Source: Bacillota bacterium
GTDB lineage: Bacteria > Bacillota > Clostridia > Oscillospirales > Oscillospiraceae
Reading direction: 5' to 3'
DNA length: 64,000 nucleotides
Assembly: GCA_030535235.1 (NCBI GenBank)
Contig: JAUNCL010000005.1
Coordinates: 1 to 64,000 of the forward strand
Shown: one piece after another, positions 32,518 to 40,162 of the stretch
How the letters are laid out: each line of letters begins with the position of its first letter
Numbering within the stretch: position 1 is the first letter of the stretch
Program-made: the position numbers and the translations under genes
Notes under the pieces: generated by a model
The model's input: the letters and a program-made list of their open reading frames with translations, nothing else
Told to the model about the DNA's origin: nothing
The model's database searches: none

Positions 32518-33447
32518 TTGGTCTATGAAAATGTACTGGAAGCTCTGGGCGGCACGCCCCTCATCCGCCTCTCCCGCATCGTCCCCGAGGGCTCGGCCGA
32601 TGTGCTGGTCAAATACGAGGGGCTCAACATCGGCGGCTCCATCAAAACCCGCACGGCTTACAACATGATCCTGGACGCGGAGGAGAGGGGCCTCCTGACC
32701 CCGGACACCGTCATTGTGGAGCCCACCAGCGGCAACCAGGGGATCGGCCTGGCTCTGGTGGGGGCGGTGAAGGGCTACCGGGTCCGTATCATCATGCCCG
32801 ACTCGGTAAGTGAGGAGCGGCGGAAGCTCATCCGGGCCTACGGCGCAGAGCTGGTCCTCATCCACGACGAGGGGGACATCGGCGCCTGCATCCAGGCCTG
32901 CCTGGACACCGCCAACCGGATTGCCCGGGAGGAGAACAACGTCTGGGTCCCCCAGCAGTTTGAAAACCCCGCCAACCCCGCCGTCCACCGGAACCAGACC
33001 GCCCGGGAGATTCTGGAGCAGGTGGAGGGGGAGATCCACGGCTTCTGCTCCGGCGTGGGCACCGGCGGCACCCTCTCCGGCGTGGGAGCCGCCCTGAAAG
33101 AGCACTTCCCCCACATGAAGATCTGGGCGGCAGAGCCTCAGAACGCCGCCATTCTCTCCCGGGGCCACATCGGCTCTCACCTGCAGATGGGCATCGGCGA
33201 CGGCCTCATCCCCGACAACCTGGACCTGACTATTTTTGACAACGTGTCCATCGTCACCGACGAGGAGGCCATCGAAACCGCCCGGCGGCTCATGCAGGAG
33301 GAGGGCATCCTCTGCGGCATCTCCAGCGGGTCCAACGTCACCGTGGCCCTCCGCATGGCTAAGGAACTGGGGCCGGGCAAGACCGTGGTCACCATTCTCC
33401 CCGACACCGGCGAGCGGTATTTCAGCACCGAACTTTTTGAAGATTGA
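32518..33447 (+). CDS. cysK: PLP-dependent cysteine synthase family protein
   Basis: The product is 309 aa. The PLP lysine lies in LNIGGSIKTRTAYNM, the substrate loop is PTSGNQGIGLAL, and the phosphate-binding loop is GVGTGGTLSGVG. The usual SVKDR is SIKTR here, so it is a variant branch; O-acetylserine sulfhydrylase is the most likely activity. The start is TTG at 32518, with GGGAGG 9 nt upstream. A strong terminator follows. Confidence 0.88.
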   Translation: MVYENVLEALGGTPLIRLSRIVPEGSADVLVKYEGLNIGGSIKTRTAYNMILDAEERGLLTPDTVIVEPTSGNQGIGLALVGAVKGYRVRIIMPDSVSEERRKLIRAYGAELVLIHDEGDIGACIQACLDTANRIAREENNVWVPQQFENPANPAVHRNQTAREILEQVEGEIHGFCSGVGTGGTLSGVGAALKEHFPHMKIWAAEPQNAAILSRGHIGSHLQMGIGDGLIPDNLDLTIFDNVSIVTDEEAIETARRLMQEEGILCGISSGSNVTVALRMAKELGPGKTVVTILPDTGERYFSTELFED

Positions 33448-33454
33448 TAAAATT

Positions 33455-33483
33455 CGCCCGGGACGGCAATGCCGTCCCGGGCG
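33455..33483. terminator. Terminator between cysK and the DAHP synthase gene
   Basis: A perfect 13-bp stem with a 3-nt loop lies between convergent genes. Confidence 0.75.
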
Positions 33484-33503
33484 TGGTTATATCCGTATCG
33501 TTG

Positions 33504-34535
33504 TCAAATCAGCTCTGCAATGTCCTGGACCAGGCGCTCGGTGGCGGCCCAGCCGATGCAGGGGTCGGTGATGGACTTGCCGTAGACGCCCTCGCCGATC
33601 TTCTGGCTGCCCTCCTCCAGGTAGGACTCGATCATGAAGCCCTTGACCATGGACTTGATGTTGTCGGAGTGGCGGCAGGAGTGGAGGACCTCCTTGCAGA
33701 TCCGGGGCTGCTCCCAGAATTTCTTGGCAGAGTTGGAGTGGTTGGCATCCACCACCAGGGCGATGTTATCCAGCCCCTTGGCCTCATAGGCGTTGTAGAG
33801 GTGCTCCATCTCCTCAAAGTGATAGTTGGGCATGGCCTCGCCGTGGCGGTTCACATAGCCCCGGAGGATGGCGTGGGTCAGCTCGTTGCCGGCGGTCTCC
33901 ACCTCCCATCCCCGGTAGATGAAAGTGTGCTGCCGCTGGGCGGCCAGGATGGAGTTGAGCATGACGGAAATGTCGCCGCTGGTGGGGTTCTTCATGCCCA
34001 CCGGCACGGCGATGCCGCTGGCGGTGAGCCGGTGTTCCTGGTTTTCCACGCTCCGGGCGCCCACAGCCACATAGGCCAGCAGGTCGGAGAGGTAGCGGTA
34101 GTTATCGGGATAGAGCATCTCATCGGCGGTGGACAGGCCGGTCTCGGCCAGCACGTTGGTGTGGAGCCGGCGGATGGCGATGACCCCCTCCAGCATGTCG
34201 GCGTCCTTCTCCGGGTTGGGCTGGTGGAGCAGACCCTTGTAGCCCTCGCCGGTGGTCCGAGGCTTGTTGGTATAGACCCGGGGGATGAGGATCAGCTTGT
34301 CCGCCACCTTCTCCTGGAGCCGGGCCAGACGGCCGCAGTAGTCCAGCACCGCGTCCTCCCGGTCGGCGGAGCAGGGACCAATGACCAGCACCAGCTTGTC
34401 GCTCTTTCCGGTAAACACATCGGCGATGACGGCGTCCCGCTCCTGCTTGATCCGGGCCAGCTCCGCCGTCAGGGGATATTGCTCCTTGATCTCCTTGGGC
34501 ACCGGCAGCTTCCGTTTGAAATGCATGTTCTTCAT
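33504..34535 (-). CDS. aroF: 3-deoxy-7-phosphoheptulonate (DAHP) synthase
   Basis: The product is 343 aa, type I DAHP synthase of the AroF/G/H group, the first step of the shikimate pathway. Signature segments: LVIGPCSADRED, IPRVYTNKPRTTGEGYKGL, VGARSVENQEHR, VGMKNPTSGDI, VVDANHSNSAKK and GVYGKSITDPCIGW. A promoter-like TTGAAA-17-TAAAGT precedes it on the minus strand. The isozyme letter is nominal. Confidence 0.94.
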   Translation of the reverse strand: MKNMHFKRKLPVPKEIKEQYPLTAELARIKQERDAVIADVFTGKSDKLVLVIGPCSADREDAVLDYCGRLARLQEKVADKLILIPRVYTNKPRTTGEGYKGLLHQPNPEKDADMLEGVIAIRRLHTNVLAETGLSTADEMLYPDNYRYLSDLLAYVAVGARSVENQEHRLTASGIAVPVGMKNPTSGDISVMLNSILAAQRQHTFIYRGWEVETAGNELTHAILRGYVNRHGEAMPNYHFEEMEHLYNAYEAKGLDNIALVVDANHSNSAKKFWEQPRICKEVLHSCRHSDNIKSMVKGFMIESYLEEGSQKIGEGVYGKSITDPCIGWAATERLVQDIAELI

Positions 34536-34679
34536 ATCGTAAAACCTCTCAGTTCATCATCAAATTACAGCTATACTTTAACACTTTAAAGGTTGAATTT
34601 CAAGCTGTGATTTTGACGAAGAATCCCTCCGCAGTCCCGCCGCTTTTCGCCAATTCGTCCCAAGCCAGCCGTCCTTTTT

Positions 34680-34708
34680 TTGACTTTGTCCCGGGGGGAT
34701 GGTATGAT
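34680..34708 (+). promoter_or_regulatory. Promoter of the DUF169-guaD operon
   Basis: TTGACT (34680-34685), 17 bp and TATGAT (34703-34708) lie about 30 bp before the first gene. Confidence 0.8.
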
Positions 34709-34740
34709 ACAGGCAACAAGATATGTCAGGAGGAATCGTC

Positions 34741-35481
34741 ATGAAAAGCCAGATCGCAGAGGCCATCCGCCTCTCCCTGCAGCCCGTCGCCGTCTACCGC
34801 AGCCCCGTCTGCCCGGAGGGCGCCCTCCAGTTCCGGGAGGGGGTGTGGGCCTGCGTGGTCTCCATGCTGACGGCCGCCGCCCGGGGCCGGACCACCGCCT
34901 TCTCCCGGGACACCGTGGCCTGTCAGGGGGGCAAGGTGGGCCTGGGCCTGGACACCTTCCAACCGGGCTTCATCGAATACTTTCTCTCCGTGGGGGGTGT
35001 CGGCCCCAAGCCCGGAGAACACTATAAGGAGACCCCCGACCTGGCCTGGGCCTATGTCCAGAGTCTCCCCCACTGCCCCAGCCCGGACTATGTGATCTTC
35101 CAGCCCCTGGACCAGGTGACGGAGGCCCAGCCGGAGGCTGTGGTCTTTCTGGTCAACCCCGACCAGCTCTCCGGCCTGGCCACCCTGGCCAACTACGACA
35201 GCCCGGAGCAGGACAACGTCCGGCTCCTCTTCGGGTCCGGCTGCGCCCAGAGTATCCTGTACGGTCTGGCGGAGAACGGCAAGGAGGGCAAGACCTGCTT
35301 CCTGGGGCTCACCGATCCCTCCGGCCGGAAGCACATGGACAAGGACCTGCTCTCCTTCACCATCCCCTACCGGCGGTTTCTGGAGATGGAGGCCAACGCC
35401 GCCCACTGCTTCTTCCAGACCGAGACCTGGGCGGTCATCGCCCGGCGGATCGCCGCCGGGGAAAAGGAGGCCCAGCCATGA
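34741..35481 (+). CDS. DUF169 family protein
   Basis: The product is 246 aa. Segments such as TAFSRDTVACQGGKVGLGLD and FGSGCAQSILYGL, with conserved cysteines, fit DUF169 (ArCR-like) proteins, whose function is unknown. The ribosome binding site AGGAGG precedes the ATG. It overlaps guaD by 4 bp, so it may take part in purine use, which is inference. Confidence 0.8.
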   Translation: MKSQIAEAIRLSLQPVAVYRSPVCPEGALQFREGVWACVVSMLTAAARGRTTAFSRDTVACQGGKVGLGLDTFQPGFIEYFLSVGGVGPKPGEHYKETPDLAWAYVQSLPHCPSPDYVIFQPLDQVTEAQPEAVVFLVNPDQLSGLATLANYDSPEQDNVRLLFGSGCAQSILYGLAENGKEGKTCFLGLTDPSGRKHMDKDLLSFTIPYRRFLEMEANAAHCFFQTETWAVIARRIAAGEKEAQP

Positions 35482-36770
35482 GCGATTCCTTTGTTTTGAA
35501 GGGGACGGTCTGCTACAGCCGCAGTTTCACCGAGATCGCCGTTCACCCGGCCGCCTATGTGGTCTGTGAGGAGGGAGTCTGCCGAGGTGTGTTCGACGCC
35601 CTGCCGGCGGTCTATGAGGCCCTGTCCCTGACCGACTTCGGGGAGCGTTTCATCCTCCCCGGTCTGGTGGACCTCCACATCCACGCCCCCCAGTATCCCT
35701 TCCGGGGGACCGGCATGGATCTGGAGCTCATCGACTGGCTGGAAACCCGGGCCTTTCCCGAGGAAGCCAAGTACAGCGACCCGGACTACGCTGAAACGGC
35801 CTACCGCCAGTTCGTGGACCACCTGACCAGAAGCGCCACCACCCGGGCCTGCATCTTCGCCACCCGGCACCGGGAATCCACGGAACTGCTGATGGACCTG
35901 CTGGAGGAGAGCGGGCTGGTGACCTGTGTGGGAAAAGTGAACATGGACCGGAACGCCCCCGAACCCCTGCGGGAGGCGTCTGCAGCCCTCTCCGCCCGGG
36001 AGACCCGCCTGTGGTTGGAGGAGACGGCGGGACGCTATCAACGAACCAAGCCCATCCTGACCCCCCGCTTCATCCCCTCCTGCACCGATGCGCTGCTGGA
36101 GGAATTGCAAACCATCCGCCAGGACTGGAACCTGCCCGTTCAGTCCCACCTGTCGGAAAACCCCGGGGAGATCCGCTGGGTGCAGGACCTCTGTCCCGAA
36201 GCGGATTTTTATGGGGACGCCTATGACCGCCGGGGACTCTTTGGCCGGGACCGCCGGGGGCAGTCCTTCCCCACCGTCATGGCCCACTGCGTCTGGTCCC
36301 CGCCGGAGGAGGTGGCCCGGATGAAGGAAAATGGGGTTTTTGTTGCCCACTGCCCCGCCTCCAACACCAACCTGGCCTCGGGGATCGCCCCGGTGCGGCG
36401 CTATCTGGAGGCCGGCCTGAAGGTGGGCCTGGGCAGCGATGTGGCCGGGGGCCACACCGAGTCCCTCTTCCGGGCCATGACCGACGCTGTCCAGGTCTCC
36501 AAGCTCTACTGGCGTCTGGTGGACCCGGAGGCAAAGCCCATCACCTTCCCCGAGGCCTTCTATCTGGCCACCAGGGGAGGCGGGGCCTTTTTCGGGAACG
36601 TGGGCAGCTTTGAGCCGGGGTATGAATTTGACGCCATCGTCCTGGACGACAGCCTGCTGCCCCATCCCCAGCCCATGACCGCCCTCCAGCGGCTGGAGCG
36701 GGCAGCCTATCTCTCCCTGGACCTGCTGGGCCTGCACGCCAAGTACGCGGCAGGCCGGCGGATCTTCTGA
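35478..36770 (+). CDS. guaD: Guanine deaminase
   Basis: The product is 430 aa. The amidohydrolase metal site HIHAPQYPFRGTGMD (about 66-80) is the guanine deaminase version of the HxH motif; VQSHLSENPGE, MAHCVW and GSDVAGGHTESLF supply further ligands and substrate contacts. It converts guanine to xanthine in the cytosol. It overlaps the DUF169 gene. Confidence 0.93.
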   Translation: MSDSFVLKGTVCYSRSFTEIAVHPAAYVVCEEGVCRGVFDALPAVYEALSLTDFGERFILPGLVDLHIHAPQYPFRGTGMDLELIDWLETRAFPEEAKYSDPDYAETAYRQFVDHLTRSATTRACIFATRHRESTELLMDLLEESGLVTCVGKVNMDRNAPEPLREASAALSARETRLWLEETAGRYQRTKPILTPRFIPSCTDALLEELQTIRQDWNLPVQSHLSENPGEIRWVQDLCPEADFYGDAYDRRGLFGRDRRGQSFPTVMAHCVWSPPEEVARMKENGVFVAHCPASNTNLASGIAPVRRYLEAGLKVGLGSDVAGGHTESLFRAMTDAVQVSKLYWRLVDPEAKPITFPEAFYLATRGGGAFFGNVGSFEPGYEFDAIVLDDSLLPHPQPMTALQRLERAAYLSLDLLGLHAKYAAGRRIF

Positions 36771-36782
36771 CCGGAGACAGGG

Positions 36783-38000
36783 TCAGGGGGCCTCTCTCCC
36801 CTTCCGGCGGCTGTAGAACTCGGCGGTGGCCGTGAAGAGGACGTCGGAGGAGGAGTTCAGGGCGGTCTCGCAGGAGTCCTGAACCACCCCCAGGATGAAG
36901 CCGATGCCCACCACCTCCATGGCGGCGTCGGCGGGGATGCCAAAGAGGCCGCAGGCCATGGGAATGAGGAGGAGGGAGCCGCCGGCCACCCCCGAGGCTC
37001 CGCAGGCCGACACAGCGGCCACCAGACTCAGCAGGAGGGCGGTGGGAAAGTCCACGTCGATCCCCAGGGTGTTGGCCGCCGCCAGGGTAAGCACCGAGAT
37101 GGTCACCGAGCCCCCTGCCATGTTGATGGTAGCCCCCAGAGGGATGGAGACGGAATACTTGTCCCGGTCCAGCCCCAGCTTCTCGCAGAGAGCCAGGTTT
37201 ACGGGGATGTTGGCCGCCGAGCTGCGGGTGAAAAAGGCCAGGACGCCGCTGCTCCGCAGGCACCGGAACACCAGGGGGTAGGGATTCTTGCGGATGCAGA
37301 GGAAGACCAGGAGGGGGTTCATCACCAGGGCCACAAAGACCATGGTTCCCACCAGGACGGCCATCACATGGAGGTAGGTCCCCAGGGCCTTCAGGCCGGT
37401 GGAGGAGACCGCACCGTACACCAGACCTAAGATGCCCAGGGGCGCCCAGCGGATGACCCAGCCAATGGCAGTGGACAGGGCGTCGGCGGCGCCGGAGAGG
37501 ACCTCCCGGACAGCGGTGGGTGCCTTTCTTAATGCCAGACCCAGGATCACCGCCCACACCAGGACCCCGATGAAGTTGGCCTCGGCCATAGAGGCCACGG
37601 GGTTGCTCACGGCATTCATCAGCAGGGTGCGCAGGACCTCTCCCACCCCGGCAGGGGGCGACAGGTCCAGGGTTCCCCCGGTGAGAACCAGGGCGGAAGG
37701 GAAAAGAAAGCTGGCCGCCACCCCGGAGAGGGCTGCCAGAAAGGTCCCCAGCAGGTAGAGGAGGAGGACGGTTTTCATGTTGGTCCGCTGGCCCTCCCGG
37801 TGGTGGGCCAAGGAGCTCATCACCAGGAAAAAGACCAGGACGGGGGCCAGGGCCTTCAAGGCCCCCACAAAGAGGTCTCCAGGCAGGGCGAGAACCTGGG
37901 CCCAGGGCAGGGCCACCCCCAGGATGGCCCCCAGGACCAGGCCGACGGCGATCCGCTGCACCAGACCGGCGCGCTTCCAGGCGTTCCATAGCGTTTGCAC
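36783..38000 (-). CDS. sstT: Serine/threonine:sodium symporter SstT
   Basis: The product is 405 aa with eight or more membrane helices of the dicarboxylate/amino acid:cation symporter fold. The re-entrant loop 1 [22 protein letters not shown] and the segment [28 protein letters not shown] are characteristic of SstT. It takes up serine and threonine with sodium. It is convergent with guaD. Confidence 0.92.
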   Translation of the reverse strand: MQTLWNAWKRAGLVQRIAVGLVLGAILGVALPWAQVLALPGDLFVGALKALAPVLVFFLVMSSLAHHREGQRTNMKTVLLLYLLGTFLAALSGVAASFLFPSALVLTGGTLDLSPPAGVGEVLRTLLMNAVSNPVASMAEANFIGVLVWAVILGLALRKAPTAVREVLSGAADALSTAIGWVIRWAPLGILGLVYGAVSSTGLKALGTYLHVMAVLVGTMVFVALVMNPLLVFLCIRKNPYPLVFRCLRSSGVLAFFTRSSAANIPVNLALCEKLGLDRDKYSVSIPLGATINMAGGSVTISVLTLAAANTLGIDVDFPTALLLSLVAAVSACGASGVAGGSLLLIPMACGLFGIPADAAMEVVGIGFILGVVQDSCETALNSSSDVLFTATAEFYSRRKGREAP

Positions 38001-38144
38001 AATGATCTTCCTTTCTGTTGGGGTCTGTTCTCCCTCTCAGTATGGACAGATCATGGTTTTTTTGCATCCACGGCAGGAACAGGCACCCATTTCCAGCCTC
38101 CGACATAGATTGGGGTACATCTCAATCAGATTGGAGGTATCTCT

Positions 38145-38378
38145 ATGAATTCCTGCGACCACGAGCTGGTCTCCATGAAAGCCTGCGTCAAGCAGGTCTG
38201 CCCCTGCCATCTGGTGGTGTGCGACCTGTGCAACAACCAGGAGGTCCTGGTCCACACGGACAAAGCCTGCTGCTTCCGGGTAGGAGACTGCGTCTGCATC
38301 GAGTACAACGGGGCCATGACCATGAGTCTGCCCCCCCATATCACCGCCGAGGAAATCTGCTGCGCCACCGGCTGCTGA
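38145..38378 (+). CDS. Small cysteine-rich protein
   Basis: The product is 77 aa with 13 cysteines in pairs and triplets (e.g. CPCHLVVCDLC, ACCFRVGDCVC). The ribosome binding site GGAGG is well placed. Cysteine spacing suggests metal binding or a disulfide-rich spore protein; no family was recognised. It stands alone and divergent from sstT. Confidence 0.75.
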   Translation: MNSCDHELVSMKACVKQVCPCHLVVCDLCNNQEVLVHTDKACCFRVGDCVCIEYNGAMTMSLPPHITAEEICCATGC

Positions 38379-38431
38379 ACCCTTTCCGCCTGCCTTCGGG
38401 CAGGCTTTACATAAACCTCCCCAAAATTACA

Positions 38432-38469
38432 AAAACCAGAGGCCATGCGAGCTCACGGCCTCTGGTTTT
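38432..38469. terminator. Bidirectional terminator
   Basis: The perfect 13-bp stem 38432-38444 with 38457-38469 lies between convergent genes, with A and T runs at its ends. Confidence 0.8.
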
Positions 38470-38473
38470 CTTA

Positions 38474-38965
38474 TCAGGATGGGCGCAGATCCTTGCGCAT
38501 GTAGATGGTTTCGTCGATAGGGCTGTGGGTATAGCTGGGAATTTCATAAAAGCCCAGGTCCCGGTAGAGCCGAAGGGCCTTCCCCAGGAATGGGAAAGTG
38601 TCCAGCACCATGGCCTCGTAGCCGTCCTTCCGGGCGTCGGCCAGGAGCATCTCCACCAGCTGGCGGGCGAGACCCTGTCCCCGGAAGGCGGGGCGGATAT
38701 ACAGCCGCTTCATCTCGCAGCGGGTCTCGTCCAGCCGCTTCATGGCAATGCAGCCGGCGGCCGCCCCATCCACCCGCACCAGGTACAGCCGCCCTCCGGG
38801 CTGGCCGTACTTCTCGTCCGGGCGGCGCAGTTCGGCATCAAACCGTTGGAGTTTTAAATAATCCATATACTCCGGGTCGTTGGCCACCACCATGGCGGCG
38901 TATTCCGATAACAGCTCCTGAATGGCCTCCAGCTCCTGGTAGGCCGGCTTGATGGTGATCTCCAC
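38474..38965 (-). CDS. GNAT family N-acetyltransferase
   Basis: The product is 163 aa. The acetyl-CoA loop RPAFRGQGLARQLVE and the flanking strands are typical of GNAT enzymes; the C-terminal YRDLGFYEIPSYTHSPIDETIYM is also standard. Substrate is unknown. Confidence 0.88.
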   Translation of the reverse strand: MEITIKPAYQELEAIQELLSEYAAMVVANDPEYMDYLKLQRFDAELRRPDEKYGQPGGRLYLVRVDGAAAGCIAMKRLDETRCEMKRLYIRPAFRGQGLARQLVEMLLADARKDGYEAMVLDTFPFLGKALRLYRDLGFYEIPSYTHSPIDETIYMRKDLRPS

Positions 38966-39035
38966 GGGCTCCCCTCCCTTTCCCCCTCTTTTCGTAATTC
39001 GCGCCCTGCCCGACGGGCAGGGCGCGGATGGTTTT

Positions 39036-39344
39036 TTATGCTTCGGGTTCAGAGGGTTCCTCGGTCACAGCGGGGGCCTCTGCCGCGTCCTCCGCAGCCC
39101 CTTCGGCGTCCACGAAATCGCCCTCAGCGACCTCCTCTTCCTTGTCCATGGGGTGGACCACGATGTCGTCGTCCAGGTCGGCGGAGTAGAAGCCATCCTC
39201 CTCCCGGGCGCCCAGCTTGTCCGCGATGCTCTCCACGGTCTGCCGGATGGTCTCACGGTTCAGGTAGGCAGCCACACCGCCGCCCACAGCAGCGGCCACA
39301 GCGCCCACGGCCAGCACAGTGCCGAGGCCAAACTTCTTTGCCAT
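39036..39344 (-). CDS. Acidic single-pass membrane protein
   Basis: The product is 102 aa. An N-terminal hydrophobic helix (GTVLAVGAVAAAVGGGVAAYL) is followed by a very acidic, Ala/Glu-rich tail. No domain was recognised. A perfect palindrome (39001-39025) lies downstream. It has a good ribosome binding site (AGGAGG region at 39352). Confidence 0.7.
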   Translation of the reverse strand: MAKKFGLGTVLAVGAVAAAVGGGVAAYLNRETIRQTVESIADKLGAREEDGFYSADLDDDIVVHPMDKEEEVAEGDFVDAEGAAEDAAEAPAVTEEPSEPEA

Positions 39345-39418
39345 TGCAATTCCTCCTTTTCTTCAAAAAACGGGATTTCTATATTTTACCGATTTCTTCC
39401 TGATTTGTCAATCCGTCC

Positions 39419-40159
39419 TCACCGGTAGGAGACCACGGAGATCCCGTGCTCTGCTGCCATGGCCTGCCAGCAGTCCATCTGGGCCTGGGTGGGGATACCA
39501 AAGGCCGGGTCGGGCAGGGGCAGACCCAGCTGGCGGTATTTCTCCTCCCCGAACCTGTGGTAGGGCAGCAGCTCCAGCGCAGCCCCGGGGGCCCGGTCCC
39601 GGAGGAACCGGAAGGCGGCCTGTAGTACCTCGTCCTCCCCGTTGACTCCCAGGATCACCGGGATCCGCACCACCAGGGGGATCCCGGACCGGGCTGCGCG
39701 CTGGATATTCTCTAAAATCCGGCAGTTGTCCCGTCCGGTGAACCGTCGGTGGGCCGCCGGGTCCGGGTGCTTCAGGTCCATAAAAATCTGATTCATCTTC
39801 CTCAGGGTAGGCTCCAGGCGGTCAAAGTCGAAGTCCCCGCAGGTCTCCAGGGCCAGATCGTACCCCTCGTCATAGAGGGCATCGGTGAGCTCTGCCAGAA
39901 AGTTTGGCTGGGCGGTGGCCTCCCCGCCGGTAAAGGTCACACCTCCCCCGGAGAACCGGTAAAAGACGGCCTGCCGGCGGATCTCCGCCAGAATCTCCTC
40001 GGTCTCCGCCCAGTGGCTCATGGGATTGTGCCGGGTCTGCCCCTCGGGGTTGGCGCACCAGGCGCACCGGAGGGGACAGCCCGCCAGAAATAGATTGGTT
40101 CGGATACCCTCCCCGTCGTTGACCGAGAAGTGCTGGAGCTGCATGATATATCCGCCCAT
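39419..40159 (-). CDS. Glycyl radical enzyme activase (radical SAM)
   Basis: The product is 246 aa. The radical SAM motif CPLRCAWC (CxxxCxxC) lies near residue 29, with TFTGGEATAQP and the C-terminal PYHRFGEEKY typical of PFL-activating-type enzymes. It has no inserted ferredoxin-like cysteine clusters. It starts 3 bp after the glycyl radical enzyme gene and must install its glycyl radical. Confidence 0.92.
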   Translation of the reverse strand: MGGYIMQLQHFSVNDGEGIRTNLFLAGCPLRCAWCANPEGQTRHNPMSHWAETEEILAEIRRQAVFYRFSGGGVTFTGGEATAQPNFLAELTDALYDEGYDLALETCGDFDFDRLEPTLRKMNQIFMDLKHPDPAAHRRFTGRDNCRILENIQRAARSGIPLVVRIPVILGVNGEDEVLQAAFRFLRDRAPGAALELLPYHRFGEEKYRQLGLPLPDPAFGIPTQAQMDCWQAMAAEHGISVVSYR

Positions 40160-40162
40160 GTG

